Origin: Polaromonas sp.
GTDB lineage: Bacteria; Pseudomonadota; Gammaproteobacteria; Burkholderiales; Burkholderiaceae_C
Direction of reading: 5' to 3'
Length of the DNA: 8,134 nucleotides
Assembly: GCA_023259235.1 (NCBI GenBank)
Contig: JAHFQQ010000155.1
Coordinates: forward strand, 1-8,134
In this document: piece after piece, positions 1 through 7,178 of the stretch
Layout: each line of letters begins with the position of its first letter
How positions within the stretch are numbered: position 1 is the first letter of the stretch
The notes under the pieces: model-generated
Databases searched by the model: none
What the model was told of the DNA's origin: nothing
The model's input: only the letters and a program-made list of their open reading frames with translations
Made by a program: the position numbers and the translations under genes

Positions 1-1196
1 CCACGCTCAAGAGTCTGCCCAGGTGGATGAAACCGGTGAAGGTGCGCACGCCGCTTTATCTGCAGCCTTCGCATGCCTATCTGCAGCGCCAGCCGCTGGG
101 CGTGGTGGGCGTGGTGTCGCCCTGGAACTACCCGGTGCAGCTTTCGCTGGGGCCTCTCATCACCGCGCTTTCGGCGGGCAACCGTGTCATGCTCAAGCCG
201 AGCGAGCTGACGCCGCGGACCTCGGCCTTGCTGGCCGAACTGATTGGAAAAACGTTTGTGCCCGACGAGTTGTGTGTGGTGCAGGGCGATGCTGCCGTGG
301 CCGCTGAATTTGCCAGCCTGCCGTTTGATCATCTGTTTTTTACCGGCTCCACCGCCGTCGGCCGCAAGGTGGCCGAGGCTGCCGCCGCCAACCTGACACC
401 GACCACGCTGGAGCTGGGTGGCAAGTCGCCCTGCATCGTTGATGCGTCGTGCGATCTTGAAGATGCCGCCATCAAGATTGCGCACGGCAAGCTTTTGAAT
501 GCCGGCCAGACCTGCATTGCGCCCGATTACGTGCTGCTGCCCAGGGCCATGGAAGCGGCGTTTGGCGACGCGTTTGCCAAGGCGGTGGCCAGGCTGTTCC
601 CCACCATTGCCGGCAACCCCGACTACGCCGCCATCATCAACCCGCGCCAGCACGAGCGTCTGCAGGCGCTGCTGGCACAGGCCGAAGGCGAGGGCGCGCG
701 GCTGCGGGTGATCGACCCGGGTGCAACCGGCGCAAGCGCTGCAACGGATGCATCGCGGCAGATGGCGCCGGTGCTGGTATTTGGCACGCCTGCCGGCTCC
801 AGGCTGCTGAGCGAGGAAATCTTCGGCCCGATTTTGCCGGTGCTGACCTACGACACGCTGGATCAGGCAATTGAGCACATCAACGCCCGGCCGCGGCCGC
901 TGGCGCTGTACTGGTTTGGCTCTGACAGCGCCGCGCGCGACCAGGTGCTGACGCGCACCGTGAGCGGCGGCGTTACCGTGAACGACACGCTGATGCACAT
1001 CGCCCATGAAAACCTGCCCTTTGGCGGCGTTGGCGACAGCGGCTGGGGCGCCTACCATGGTGAAACCGGCTTTTTGCGCCTGACGCAGGAAAAGCCGGTG
1101 CTGGTGTCTTCGCGCTGGGCCCGTGGCGATCTGTTTTACCCGCCGTACGGCAAGCGCTTTGACCAGGTCATGGGCTTGCTCAAGCGGCTGATTTAA
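1..1196 (+). CDS. Coniferyl aldehyde dehydrogenase-type (CalB-like) NAD(P)+ aldehyde dehydrogenase, 3' part
   Basis: This gene is open to the left edge (in frame from base 3), so the N-terminus is missing; an ATG at 27 lies inside the protein, because the codons before it read as the LPRWMKP-type segment usual in this family. The enzyme oxidises an aldehyde to its acid with NAD(P)+ and is probably cytoplasmic. Counting from the ATG at 27: PWNYP at 32-36, KPSE at 57-60, the cofactor-binding FTGST at 105-109, the general-base Glu129 in LELGGK, the catalytic Cys163 in NAGQTC, EEIFGP at 263-268, and NLPFGG from 329. All catalytic landmarks are present. The NARPRPLALY-type segment and the YPPYGKRF tail are typical of the CalB branch rather than of betaine or succinate-semialdehyde dehydrogenases. 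An Ala-rich loop near 235-245 looks lineage-specific. The true substrate cannot be read from sequence; CalB-type names are often given without biochemical support. It is co-oriented with the bkd operon but 183 nt upstream, so it is probably a separate unit. Confidence 0.93.
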   Translation, partial: TLKSLPRWMKPVKVRTPLYLQPSHAYLQRQPLGVVGVVSPWNYPVQLSLGPLITALSAGNRVMLKPSELTPRTSALLAELIGKTFVPDELCVVQGDAAVAAEFASLPFDHLFFTGSTAVGRKVAEAAAANLTPTTLELGGKSPCIVDASCDLEDAAIKIAHGKLLNAGQTCIAPDYVLLPRAMEAAFGDAFAKAVARLFPTIAGNPDYAAIINPRQHERLQALLAQAEGEGARLRVIDPGATGASAATDASRQMAPVLVFGTPAGSRLLSEEIFGPILPVLTYDTLDQAIEHINARPRPLALYWFGSDSAARDQVLTRTVSGGVTVNDTLMHIAHENLPFGGVGDSGWGAYHGETGFLRLTQEKPVLVSSRWARGDLFYPPYGKRFDQVMGLLKRLI

Positions 1197-1379
1197 TCGT
1201 CCGGCGCTGCGTTAAACGCCGCGCCGCAGTCGTTTGCAGGGTCGGTGGCAGGGGCAAAAATAGGCTAAACTGGCCTCGTTCGCCAACGCGGGCAATTCCC
1301 GGACGGCGCAGGCTACCCGCCATGCGCCGTGCCGATTCACTGAGCTGGCGCACGACACAATCGGACGCGGAGTAAACGT
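1197..1379 (+). promoter_or_regulatory. Intergenic leader of the bkd operon (promoter expected, not pinpointed)
   Basis: This 183-nt spacer must hold the bkd promoter if the operon is transcribed apart from the upstream gene. A -10-like TAAACT lies at 1266-1271 in an A-rich patch, but no good -35 hexamer stands 16-18 nt before it, which would fit an activator-dependent promoter. I did not find a -24/-12 sigma-54 pair with correct spacing. Two inverted repeats lie downstream: CGGG-caatt-CCCG at 1289-1301, and TGCGCC (1323-1328) with GGCGCA (1347-1352). They are possible operator or leader structures. The ribosome binding site CGGAG at 1368-1372 is 7 nt before the bkdA1 ATG. No ORF is evident in the spacer. 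Confidence 0.4.
1202..1226 (+). terminator. Possible hairpin terminator after the aldehyde dehydrogenase gene
   Basis: A perfect 6-bp stem (CGGCGC at 1202-1207 with GCGCCG at 1221-1226) starts 6 nt after the stop codon. A further GCG/CGC pairing inside it (1209-1211 with 1217-1219) closes a TTAAA loop. No good T-run follows, only GTCGTTT, so it is at best a weak intrinsic terminator or an mRNA 3'-end stabilising hairpin. Confidence 0.35.
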
Positions 1380-2621
1380 ATGAGCCCACCACTAGCTGCA
1401 CAAGCGCTTCGGCTGCACGTGCCGGAGCCGACCGGTCGACCCGGCCACGAAACCAACTTTTCCTATCTGCACCTGGCCCCCGCTGGCGCGGCGCGGCGGC
1501 CTGCCGTTGACGTGCTGCCGGTCGAAACCAGCGATCTGGCCTACACGCTGGTGCGGGTGCTCGATGATGACGACCGCGCCGTTGGTCCCTGGGCGGTGCA
1601 GATGGAACCCGAACTGTTGCGGCTGGGGCTGCGCGCCATGATGAAAACGCGCATCTTCGACAACCGCATGGTGATTGCCCAGCGGCAAAAGAAGATGTCG
1701 TTTTACATGCAGAGCCTGGGCGAGGAGGCGATCGGCACGGCCCACGCGCTGGCGCTGCGCAAGGGCGACATGTGCTTTCCAACTTACCGCCAGCAAAGTT
1801 TGCTGATGGCGCGGGATGTCTCGCTGGTGGACATGATCTGCCAGTTGCTGTCGAACGAACACGACCCGCTCAAGGGGCGCCAGTTGCCGGTGATGTATTC
1901 GGTGCGCGAGGCCGGTTTCTTTTCCATTTCCGGCAACCTGGCCACGCAGTTCATCCAGGCGGTGGGCTGGGGCATGGCCTCGGCGATCAAGGGCGACACC
2001 AGGATTGCCTCGGGCTGGATCGGCGACGGCGCAACGGCAGAGGCCGACTTTCACACGGCGCTCACGTTCGCCCACGTCTATCGCGCGCCGGTCATTCTCA
2101 ACGTGGTCAACAACCAGTGGGCGATCTCGACCTTCCAGGCGCTGGCCGGCGGCGAGGCCACCACGTTTGCCGCGCGCGGCGTCGGCTGCGGCATTGCCTC
2201 GCTGCGCGTCGATGGCAACGATTTTCTGGCGGTGTACGCCGCTTCGCTGTGGGCCGCCGAACGCGCGCGCAGCAACCTGGGGCCGACGCTGATCGAATGG
2301 GTCACTTACCGCGCCGGCCCGCATTCCACCTCGGACGATCCCTCCAAATACCGCCCGGCAGACGACTGGGCGCGTTTTCCGCTGGGCGACCCGATTGCCC
2401 GCCTGAAGCGCCACCTGATCGGGCTCGGCATCTGGTCCGAAGCGGAGCACGAACAGACCAGCAAGGAACTGGAGGCGCAGGTCATCGCCGCGCAAAAAGA
2501 GGCCGAGAGTTACGGCACCATGGCCACCGGCCAGATTTCGAGCGCCGCGACGATGTTCGAAGACGTTTATAAAGACATGCCGGCCCATTTGCGCCGGCAG
2601 CGTCAACAGCTTGGAGTCTGA
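1380..2621 (+). CDS. bkdA1: Branched-chain 2-oxoacid dehydrogenase E1 alpha subunit
   Basis: This is the alpha subunit of the thiamine-diphosphate-dependent E1, which decarboxylates the 2-oxoacids derived from valine, leucine and isoleucine and passes the acyl group to lipoyl-E2. The 413-residue length is close to the roughly 410 of Pseudomonas putida BkdA1, and from memory the match is near-colinear from the N-terminal LRLHVPEPTGRPG-like segment (about 10-22) to the C-terminal HLRRQRQ(Q/E)LGV. The thiamine-diphosphate/Mg motif is visible as GDG at 215-217 through NN at 244-245. The HSTSDD loop at 315-320 carries the active-site His region of this family; eukaryotic E1 enzymes are phosphorylated in the equivalent loop. 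The bacterial bkd-type N-terminal extension of about 70 residues argues against a pyruvate or acetoin (AcoA) E1alpha. The start is fixed by CGGAG 7 nt before the ATG and by N-terminal similarity. It is the first gene of the operon, and its stop is 2 nt before bkdA2. Confidence 0.96.
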   Translation: MSPPLAAQALRLHVPEPTGRPGHETNFSYLHLAPAGAARRPAVDVLPVETSDLAYTLVRVLDDDDRAVGPWAVQMEPELLRLGLRAMMKTRIFDNRMVIAQRQKKMSFYMQSLGEEAIGTAHALALRKGDMCFPTYRQQSLLMARDVSLVDMICQLLSNEHDPLKGRQLPVMYSVREAGFFSISGNLATQFIQAVGWGMASAIKGDTRIASGWIGDGATAEADFHTALTFAHVYRAPVILNVVNNQWAISTFQALAGGEATTFAARGVGCGIASLRVDGNDFLAVYAASLWAAERARSNLGPTLIEWVTYRAGPHSTSDDPSKYRPADDWARFPLGDPIARLKRHLIGLGIWSEAEHEQTSKELEAQVIAAQKEAESYGTMATGQISSAATMFEDVYKDMPAHLRRQRQQLGV

Positions 2622-2623
2622 TC

Positions 2624-3703
2624 ATGGCAGAACCGGAAATGATCAGCGAAGCCAGGCGCTCTGGTGAAGCCGGAACGGGCAGCGTGCCGATGACGATGAT
2701 CCAGGCGCTGCGTTCGGCCATGGACGTGATGCTCCAGCGCGACAACAACGTGGTGGTGTACGGACAGGACGTGGGTTATTTCGGCGGTGTGTTTCGTTGC
2801 ACCGAAGGCCTGCAGGTCAAGTACGGCAAGTCGCGCGTGTTCGACGCCCCGATCTCCGAAGGCGGCATTGTCGGCGTGGCCGTCGGCATGTGCGCCTATG
2901 GCTTGCGCCCGGTGGTTGAAATCCAGTTTGCCGACTATTTTTATCCCGCCTCGGACCAGATCGTTTCAGAAGCGGCGCGTCTGCGCTACCGCTCGGCCGG
3001 CGAGTTCACCGCGCCGATGACGATTCGCATGCCCTGCGGTGGCGGCATTTACGGCGGCCAGACGCACAGCCAGAGCCCCGAGGCAATGTTCACCCAGGTC
3101 TGCGGCTTGCGCACGGTGATGCCGTCCAACCCGTACGACGCCAAGGGCCTGCTGATAGCCTGTATCGAAAACGACGACCCCGTCATCTTTCTCGAACCCA
3201 AGCGCCTGTACAACGGCCCGTTTGACGGCCATCATGACCGGCCGGTGGTGCCCTGGTCGAAACACCCGATGGGCAAGGTGCCCGAGGGCTATTACACGGT
3301 GCCGCTGGAATCGGCGGCAGTGCACCGTGCCGGCTCCGCGCTGACGGTGATTACCTACGGTACCATGGTTCATGTGTCGCAGGCGGCAGCCGAAGAGACC
3401 GGCATCGACGCCGAGATCATCGACCTGCGCAGCTTGTGGCCGCTCGATCTTGACACCCTCGTCAACTCGGTCAAAAAAACCGGCCGCTGCGTGATCGTGC
3501 ACGAGGCCACGCGCACCAACGGGCTGGGCGCCGAGCTGGCGGCGCTGGTGCAGGAGCACTGCTTTTACCACCTGGAAGTGCCGATTGAGCGCGTGACCGG
3601 CTGGGACACGCCGTACCCGCACGCGCAGGAGTGGGCTTATTTTCCTGGCCCTGAGCGCGTCGGTGCAGCGTTCAAACGCGCAGTGGACAACCAAGGAATC
3701 TAG
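2624..3703 (+). CDS. bkdA2: Branched-chain 2-oxoacid dehydrogenase E1 beta subunit
   Basis: This transketolase-like beta subunit pairs with BkdA1 in an alpha2beta2 E1; it completes the thiamine-diphosphate site and docks on the E2 core. At 359 residues it is slightly longer than P. putida BkdA2 (about 339), mostly at the variable N-terminus, where conserved sequence begins at MTMIQALRSAMDVM (23-36). Visible family blocks are GQDVGYFGGVF (48-57), APISEGGIVG with the conserved Glu79, the glycine-rich GGGIYGGQTHSQ (139-150), the DDPVIFLEPKRLY block (184-196), the C-terminal-domain IDLRSLWPLD segment, and the closing YPHAQEWAYFPGP. GGAG at 2613-2616 stands 7 nt before the ATG, which itself starts 2 nt after the bkdA1 stop, so coupled translation is likely. 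No truncation or missing motif is seen. Its pairing with a bkd-type E1alpha and a lipoyl E2 makes the branched-chain assignment much stronger than pyruvate dehydrogenase. Confidence 0.96.
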   Translation: MAEPEMISEARRSGEAGTGSVPMTMIQALRSAMDVMLQRDNNVVVYGQDVGYFGGVFRCTEGLQVKYGKSRVFDAPISEGGIVGVAVGMCAYGLRPVVEIQFADYFYPASDQIVSEAARLRYRSAGEFTAPMTIRMPCGGGIYGGQTHSQSPEAMFTQVCGLRTVMPSNPYDAKGLLIACIENDDPVIFLEPKRLYNGPFDGHHDRPVVPWSKHPMGKVPEGYYTVPLESAAVHRAGSALTVITYGTMVHVSQAAAEETGIDAEIIDLRSLWPLDLDTLVNSVKKTGRCVIVHEATRTNGLGAELAALVQEHCFYHLEVPIERVTGWDTPYPHAQEWAYFPGPERVGAAFKRAVDNQGI

Positions 3704-3707
3704 GATT

Positions 3708-5030
3708 ATGGGTATTCATACGATCAAGATGCCGGATATCGGTGAAGGCATTGCCGAGGTTGAACTGGTGGCCTGGCGGGTGCAGCCTGGCGAAGTGGTG
3801 GCTGAAGACCAGGTCCTGGCCGACGTCATGACGGACAAGGCAACCGTTGAGATTCCTTCACCCGTGCAGGGCACGGTGCTCGCGCTGGGCGGCGCGGTGG
3901 GGGAAGTGATGGCAGTCGGCGCCGAACTGATACGCCTTGAAGTGGCGGGCGCGGGCAATGCCGGCACCAAGCCACCCGCATCAACGCCTGCGCCCGCGAA
4001 AGCTGCGCCGCCGGTCGTGGCACAAGCTGTGCCTGCCGGGTCGACCAAGCCTGCCGTGGAGCCAGCGCTCCCTTCGAAGGTAGCGCCGGAAAAAACGCCA
4101 GCGCCGCAGCCGCTACAACTTCAGGGCGCGGCACACGCGTTGCGGCAACCCGGCGACAAGCCGATTGCGTCGCCTGCGGTGCGCCGGCAAGCCTGGGAGC
4201 TCGGCATCGAGCTGAAGTACGTGGCGGGCAGCGGTGCGGCTGGCCGCATCCTGCACGAAGACCTGCAAGCCTATGCCGCCCATGGCGCGACCGCGCCGGC
4301 CAGCGCTGGCGGCCTGCAGTACGCCGAGCGCAACGACGAAGTGGCGGTGCCGGTGATCGGCCTGCGCCGCAAGATCGCGCAGAAAATGCAGGACTCCAAG
4401 CGGCGCATCCCGCACTTCACCTATGTTGAAGAAATCGACGTGACCGAGCTTGAGGCCTTGCGGACGAAGCTGAACGCGAGGTGGGGCGCGCAAAGAGGGC
4501 GCCTGACGCCGCTGCCGCTGCTGATGCGTGCGGTGGTGCTGGCGCTGCGCGATTTCCCGCAGATCAATGCGCGTTTTGACGACGATGCCGGTGTGGTCAC
4601 GCGTTATGGCGCGGTGCACCTGGGCATCGCCACGCAGACCGAAGGTGGCTTGATGGTGCCGGTGGTGCGGCATGCCGAAGCACGCGACCTGTGGGCCAGC
4701 GCCTCCGAGATAACCCGTCTGGCAGAAGCGGCGCGCAGCGGCAAGGCGACACGCGAGGAACTGTCGGGCTCGACCATCACGATCACCAGCCTGGGCGCAC
4801 TGGGCGGCATTGTTTCAACGCCGGTCATCAACGCGCCTGAGGTGGCGATTGTCGGCGTCAACCGCATCGTTTTGCGGCCCATGATCGTTGCTGGCGCGGT
4901 GGTGGCGCGGCAGATGATGAATTTGTCGTCGTCATTCGATCACCGCGTGGTGGACGGGCTGCATGCCGCCGAGTTTGTGCAGACGCTGCGCGGCCTGCTT
5001 GAATGCCCCGCCACGCTGTTTGTGGAGTAA
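3708..5030 (+). CDS. bkdB: Branched-chain 2-oxoacid dehydrogenase E2 (dihydrolipoamide acyltransferase)
   Basis: This is the core of the complex: it takes the acyl group from E1 on a lipoyl-lysine and transfers it to CoA. The ATG at 3708 gives 440 residues beginning MGIHTIKMPDIGEG, the family N-terminus. An in-frame ATG at 3663 lies inside bkdA2 and would only add 15 unrelated residues. The start is supported by AAGGA at 3693-3697, and it lies 4 nt after the bkdA2 stop. Domain order: one lipoyl domain (about 1-80) with the DKA lipoylation site at Lys44; a long Ala/Pro-rich flexible linker (about 84-150); the peripheral subunit-binding domain (about 154-192, starting ASPAVRR); a short second linker; and the catalytic acyltransferase domain to the end. 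The active-site SFDHRVVDG is intact, with His412 and Asp416. It has one lipoyl domain, as in P. putida BkdB, whereas some pyruvate-dehydrogenase E2 proteins carry two or three. The linker is somewhat longer than I recall for Pseudomonas (423 residues in total). Confidence 0.95.
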   Translation: MGIHTIKMPDIGEGIAEVELVAWRVQPGEVVAEDQVLADVMTDKATVEIPSPVQGTVLALGGAVGEVMAVGAELIRLEVAGAGNAGTKPPASTPAPAKAAPPVVAQAVPAGSTKPAVEPALPSKVAPEKTPAPQPLQLQGAAHALRQPGDKPIASPAVRRQAWELGIELKYVAGSGAAGRILHEDLQAYAAHGATAPASAGGLQYAERNDEVAVPVIGLRRKIAQKMQDSKRRIPHFTYVEEIDVTELEALRTKLNARWGAQRGRLTPLPLLMRAVVLALRDFPQINARFDDDAGVVTRYGAVHLGIATQTEGGLMVPVVRHAEARDLWASASEITRLAEAARSGKATREELSGSTITITSLGALGGIVSTPVINAPEVAIVGVNRIVLRPMIVAGAVVARQMMNLSSSFDHRVVDGLHAAEFVQTLRGLLECPATLFVE

Positions 5031-5033
5031 GCC

Positions 5034-6431
5034 ATGACAACCCCATCAAGCACCTTGCTGGTTATCGGCGGCGGCCCCGGCGGTTATGTCGCTGCCATTC
5101 GCGCCGCGCAACTGGGCATTGCCACCACACTGGTCGAGGCTGAACAACTGGGCGGCACCTGCCTGAACATCGGCTGCATTCCGTCGAAGGCGCTGATTCA
5201 CGCCGCTGGGGAGTTCGAAAAGGCCGGGCACTATGCGGGAGACTCGCCGCTTGGCATTCATGTGCAGTCGCCGCGTATCGATCTGGCGCAAACCGTGCGC
5301 TGGAAGGACGGCATCGTCACCCGGCTGACCACCGGTGTCGCCGGATTGCTGAAGAAGCACGGCGTGCAGGTCGTCAAGGGCTGGGCCCGCATTATCGACG
5401 GCAAGACGGTGCAGGTGGAACAGGCGGGCGGGCAGACGCTGCGCCTGGCCTGCGAGCATTTGCTGCTGGCGTCCGGGTCGCAGGCCGTGGCGCTGCCATC
5501 GATGCCGTTTGGTGGCGTGGTCATTTCCGCCACCGAAGCGCTGTCGCCAGCGTCGCTGCCGCGGCGCCTGGTTGTTGTTTGCGCAGGCTACATCGGCCTG
5601 GAGCTTGGCATGGCCTATCGCAAGCTCGGCGCCGAGGTGGCGGTGGTCGAGGCACTGGAGCACGCGCTGCCGGCCTACGACGCCGAGCTGACCAAACCGG
5701 TGCTGGCCTCGATGCGGCGGCTGGGCATCGCGCTGCACCTGGGGTGCAGCGTGCAGGGCCTGAACGCGAGCGGCGATGCGGTGTCCGTGCGCAGTGCACA
5801 GGGTGAAGAATCGGAACTCGCCGCAGACCGCGTGCTGGTGGCCGTTGGCCGCCGCCCGCGCACCGATGGCTGGGGCCTGGAAACCCTGCTGCTCGACATG
5901 AACGGCCGCGCCGTGAAAATTGACGACCAATGCCGCACCTCGATGCGCAACGTCTGGGCCATTGGCGACCTGACCGGCGAGCCCATGCTGGCGCACCGCG
6001 CGATGGCGCAGGGCGAGATGGTGGCTGAGATCATCAGTGGCAAGCGCCGCCACTTTGCGCCTGCTGCAATCGCCGCCGTGTGCTTTACTGATCCCGAGAT
6101 CGTCAGCGCAGGCCTGTCGCCCACGGACGCCGAAAAGGCCGGTCTGGACTATATCAGCGCCCATTTTCCCTTCGCCGCGAACGGTCGTGCCATGACGCTG
6201 GAATCGACCGACGGCTTTGTGCGCGTGGTGGCCCGGCGCGACAACCACCTGATCGTTGGCTGGCAGGCGGTGGGTGCCGGTGTCTCGGAACTCAGCACCG
6301 CGTTTTCGCACTCGCTGGAGATGGGAGCTTGTCTGGAGGATGTGGCCGGCACCATCCATGCGCACCCGACGCTGGGCGAGGCGGTGCAGGAGGCGGCGCT
6401 GCGCGCGCTCGGCCATGCCCTGCACGTCTGA
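5034..6431 (+). CDS. lpdV: Dihydrolipoamide dehydrogenase (E3) of the branched-chain complex, with variant NAD-binding motif
   Basis: This flavoenzyme reoxidises the dihydrolipoyl group of BkdB and reduces NAD+. At 465 residues it follows the LPD-Val pattern. FAD-binding GGGPGG is at 12-17. The redox-active disulfide is Cys43/Cys48 in GGTCLNIGCIPSK. The second FAD contact is AIGD (309-312). The C-terminal catalytic HPTLGE supplies His444 and Glu449, the usual base and its partner. The C-terminus (MGACLEDVAGTIHAHPTLGE and beyond) matches P. putida LpdV closely as I recall it. The oddity is in the NAD+-binding Rossmann motif, where VVVGGGYIG or VVVGAGYIG is expected: residues 180-188 read VVVCAGYIG, so the first glycine of GxGxxG is Cys183 (codon TGC at 5580-5582). 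This may lower or shift cofactor binding, or be a base error. The start is 3 nt after the bkdB stop with GGAG at 5023-5026. It is the last gene of the operon, and no strong terminator follows. Confidence 0.95.
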   Translation: MTTPSSTLLVIGGGPGGYVAAIRAAQLGIATTLVEAEQLGGTCLNIGCIPSKALIHAAGEFEKAGHYAGDSPLGIHVQSPRIDLAQTVRWKDGIVTRLTTGVAGLLKKHGVQVVKGWARIIDGKTVQVEQAGGQTLRLACEHLLLASGSQAVALPSMPFGGVVISATEALSPASLPRRLVVVCAGYIGLELGMAYRKLGAEVAVVEALEHALPAYDAELTKPVLASMRRLGIALHLGCSVQGLNASGDAVSVRSAQGEESELAADRVLVAVGRRPRTDGWGLETLLLDMNGRAVKIDDQCRTSMRNVWAIGDLTGEPMLAHRAMAQGEMVAEIISGKRRHFAPAAIAAVCFTDPEIVSAGLSPTDAEKAGLDYISAHFPFAANGRAMTLESTDGFVRVVARRDNHLIVGWQAVGAGVSELSTAFSHSLEMGACLEDVAGTIHAHPTLGEAVQEAALRALGHALHV

Positions 6432-6550
6432 GCCTTGCGTTCTTTTTCTGGTATGCCAGGGTGCTCAGCGTGGTGCAGGCGATTGCACCGGAAGCGGCAG
6501 GCGTGCTGCTGGGTCTGGCACTGATGCAGGCGGCGCTGATTACCGCCTGA
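6431..6550 (+). pseudogene. Possible C-terminal remnant of a membrane protein
   Basis: Directly after lpdV, in a different frame, 38 codons run to a TGA at 6548-6550 and read as a strongly hydrophobic stretch (start SLAFFFWYARVLS, end LGLALMQAALITA). Third positions are mostly G or C, as in real genes here, and the composition looks like one or two membrane-segment pieces. There is no ATG in good position and no ribosome binding site; GTG at 6461 would leave only 29 residues. It could be the tail of a lost gene or chance. I cannot name a family. The rest of the 139-nt spacer to 6570 shows a pyrimidine tract (TTCTTTTTCT at about 6440-6449) but no strong hairpin. A 5-bp repeat (ACCGC at 6542-6546, GCGGT at 6566-6570) is too weak to call a terminator for either convergent gene. 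Confidence 0.2.
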
Positions 6551-6570
6551 AGCCACCACGTTGCCGCGGT

Positions 6571-7170
6571 TTAACGGAAAGGCCGGCTCAAAAATCGCGA
6601 GCCCTCCAGCCCGAAGCGCCACGGCTGTTCAACCGCTTTTGAAATGCCGACGCGCGGTCCACAAATTACCCGAATTTTCCCGCTCGCCGGCAACAATTCA
6701 AAGTGTGGTGCGGCGATGGCTACGCCGTTGTGCTCTCGCGTGATGCCCAGCGCCTGGCCCACCCGTCCGGGTCCGGCGCATAGCAGCCGGATATTGTCGA
6801 GCCCGCGCCGCTCGCGCATCGTGTCGAGTCCGGCCAGGGGTTCAATCGCCCGGATCAACACACCGGCGCCATGCCCTGCTTCACGGCAAACCAGGTTCAG
6901 GCACCAGTGAATGCCGTAGGACTGGTAGACGTAGGCGTGGCCCGGCGGGCCAAACATCGCTGCGTTGCGCGGCGTCGGGCCGCGAAAGCTGTGCGACGCC
7001 GGGTCTTCGTGGTCGTAGGCTTCGGTTTCGACTATCCGCCCTCCCACGCCATCGAGCAGCAGGGTCGAGCCGATCAGCAGGCGCGCAACCATCGGGGAAG
7101 AAGCGTAAAAATCAATCATTGGTGCAGGCAGGAACAGGTTGGATGGCGAATGAGACGGGAGTATGTGCAT
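6571..7170 (-). CDS. mpg: 3-methyladenine DNA glycosylase, AAG/MPG family
   Basis: This base-excision repair enzyme removes alkylated purines such as 3-methyladenine from DNA. Starting at the ATG at 7170 gives 199 residues, near the usual bacterial length. Visible family blocks: RIVETEAY with the catalytic Glu50 and the stacking Tyr52; DPASHSFRGPTPRN with His60; GPPGHAYVYQSYGIHWCLN (74-92), matching the Tyr- and Asn-bearing substrate pocket; VLIRAIEP with Arg107; and CAGPGRV (131-137). Equivalences are to human AAG Glu125, Tyr127, His136 and Arg182. The start is uncertain. In-frame ATGs lie at 7257, 7203, 7170 and 7119, and none has a good ribosome binding site. Family similarity begins at about IDFYASSPMVARLL, just after 7119, so 7170 or 7119 is likelier than 7257, which adds about 29 unmatched residues. 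It is convergent with lpdV and divergent from the gene at 7306. Nothing in it looks broken. Confidence 0.93.
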   Translation of the reverse strand: MHILPSHSPSNLFLPAPMIDFYASSPMVARLLIGSTLLLDGVGGRIVETEAYDHEDPASHSFRGPTPRNAAMFGPPGHAYVYQSYGIHWCLNLVCREAGHGAGVLIRAIEPLAGLDTMRERRGLDNIRLLCAGPGRVGQALGITREHNGVAIAAPHFELLPASGKIRVICGPRVGISKAVEQPWRFGLEGSRFLSRPFR

Positions 7171-7178
7171 TTTGCACA
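7164..7178. promoter_or_regulatory. Perfect dyad TGTGCA-N3-TGCACA over an mpg start codon
   Basis: The 15-bp sequence TGTGCATTTTGCACA is a perfect inverted repeat with 6-bp arms and a 3-nt spacer. It covers the minus-strand ATG at 7170-7168 and lies at the edge of the divergent spacer. It could be an operator, or in mRNA a small hairpin that would hide that start codon. I do not recognise it as a known regulator's site; it is not a LexA box (CTGT-N8-ACAG). Confidence 0.35.

Noticed and set aside
27..29. ATG at 27 as the true start of the aldehyde dehydrogenase
   Set aside because: The frame is open to the window edge and the codons before it encode conserved family sequence, so the gene begins outside the window.
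1294..1303. AATTCCCGGA shared with the minus strand at 7180-7189
   Set aside because: A 10-base match between two spacers in 8 kb is not rare enough to suggest a shared operator without more copies.
1392..2606. A 404-codon minus-strand open frame covering almost all of bkdA1
   Set aside because: It is a shadow of a GC-rich gene: the translation is Arg/His/Gln-rich without domains, while the plus-strand frame is an evident BkdA1.
3663..3707. Upstream ATG extending bkdB by 15 residues into bkdA2
   Set aside because: The family N-terminus begins at the ATG at 3708, which has its own ribosome binding site; the extension is only bkdA2 read in another frame.
5046..6425. A 459-codon minus-strand open frame opposite lpdV
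   Set aside because: Same codon-bias artefact; the product is low in recognisable structure and the sense frame is a complete E3 enzyme.
1380..6431. Reading the operon as pyruvate or acetoin dehydrogenase
   Set aside because: The E1alpha N-terminal extension, single-lipoyl E2 and LpdV-type E3 all follow the branched-chain (bkd) pattern and gene order.
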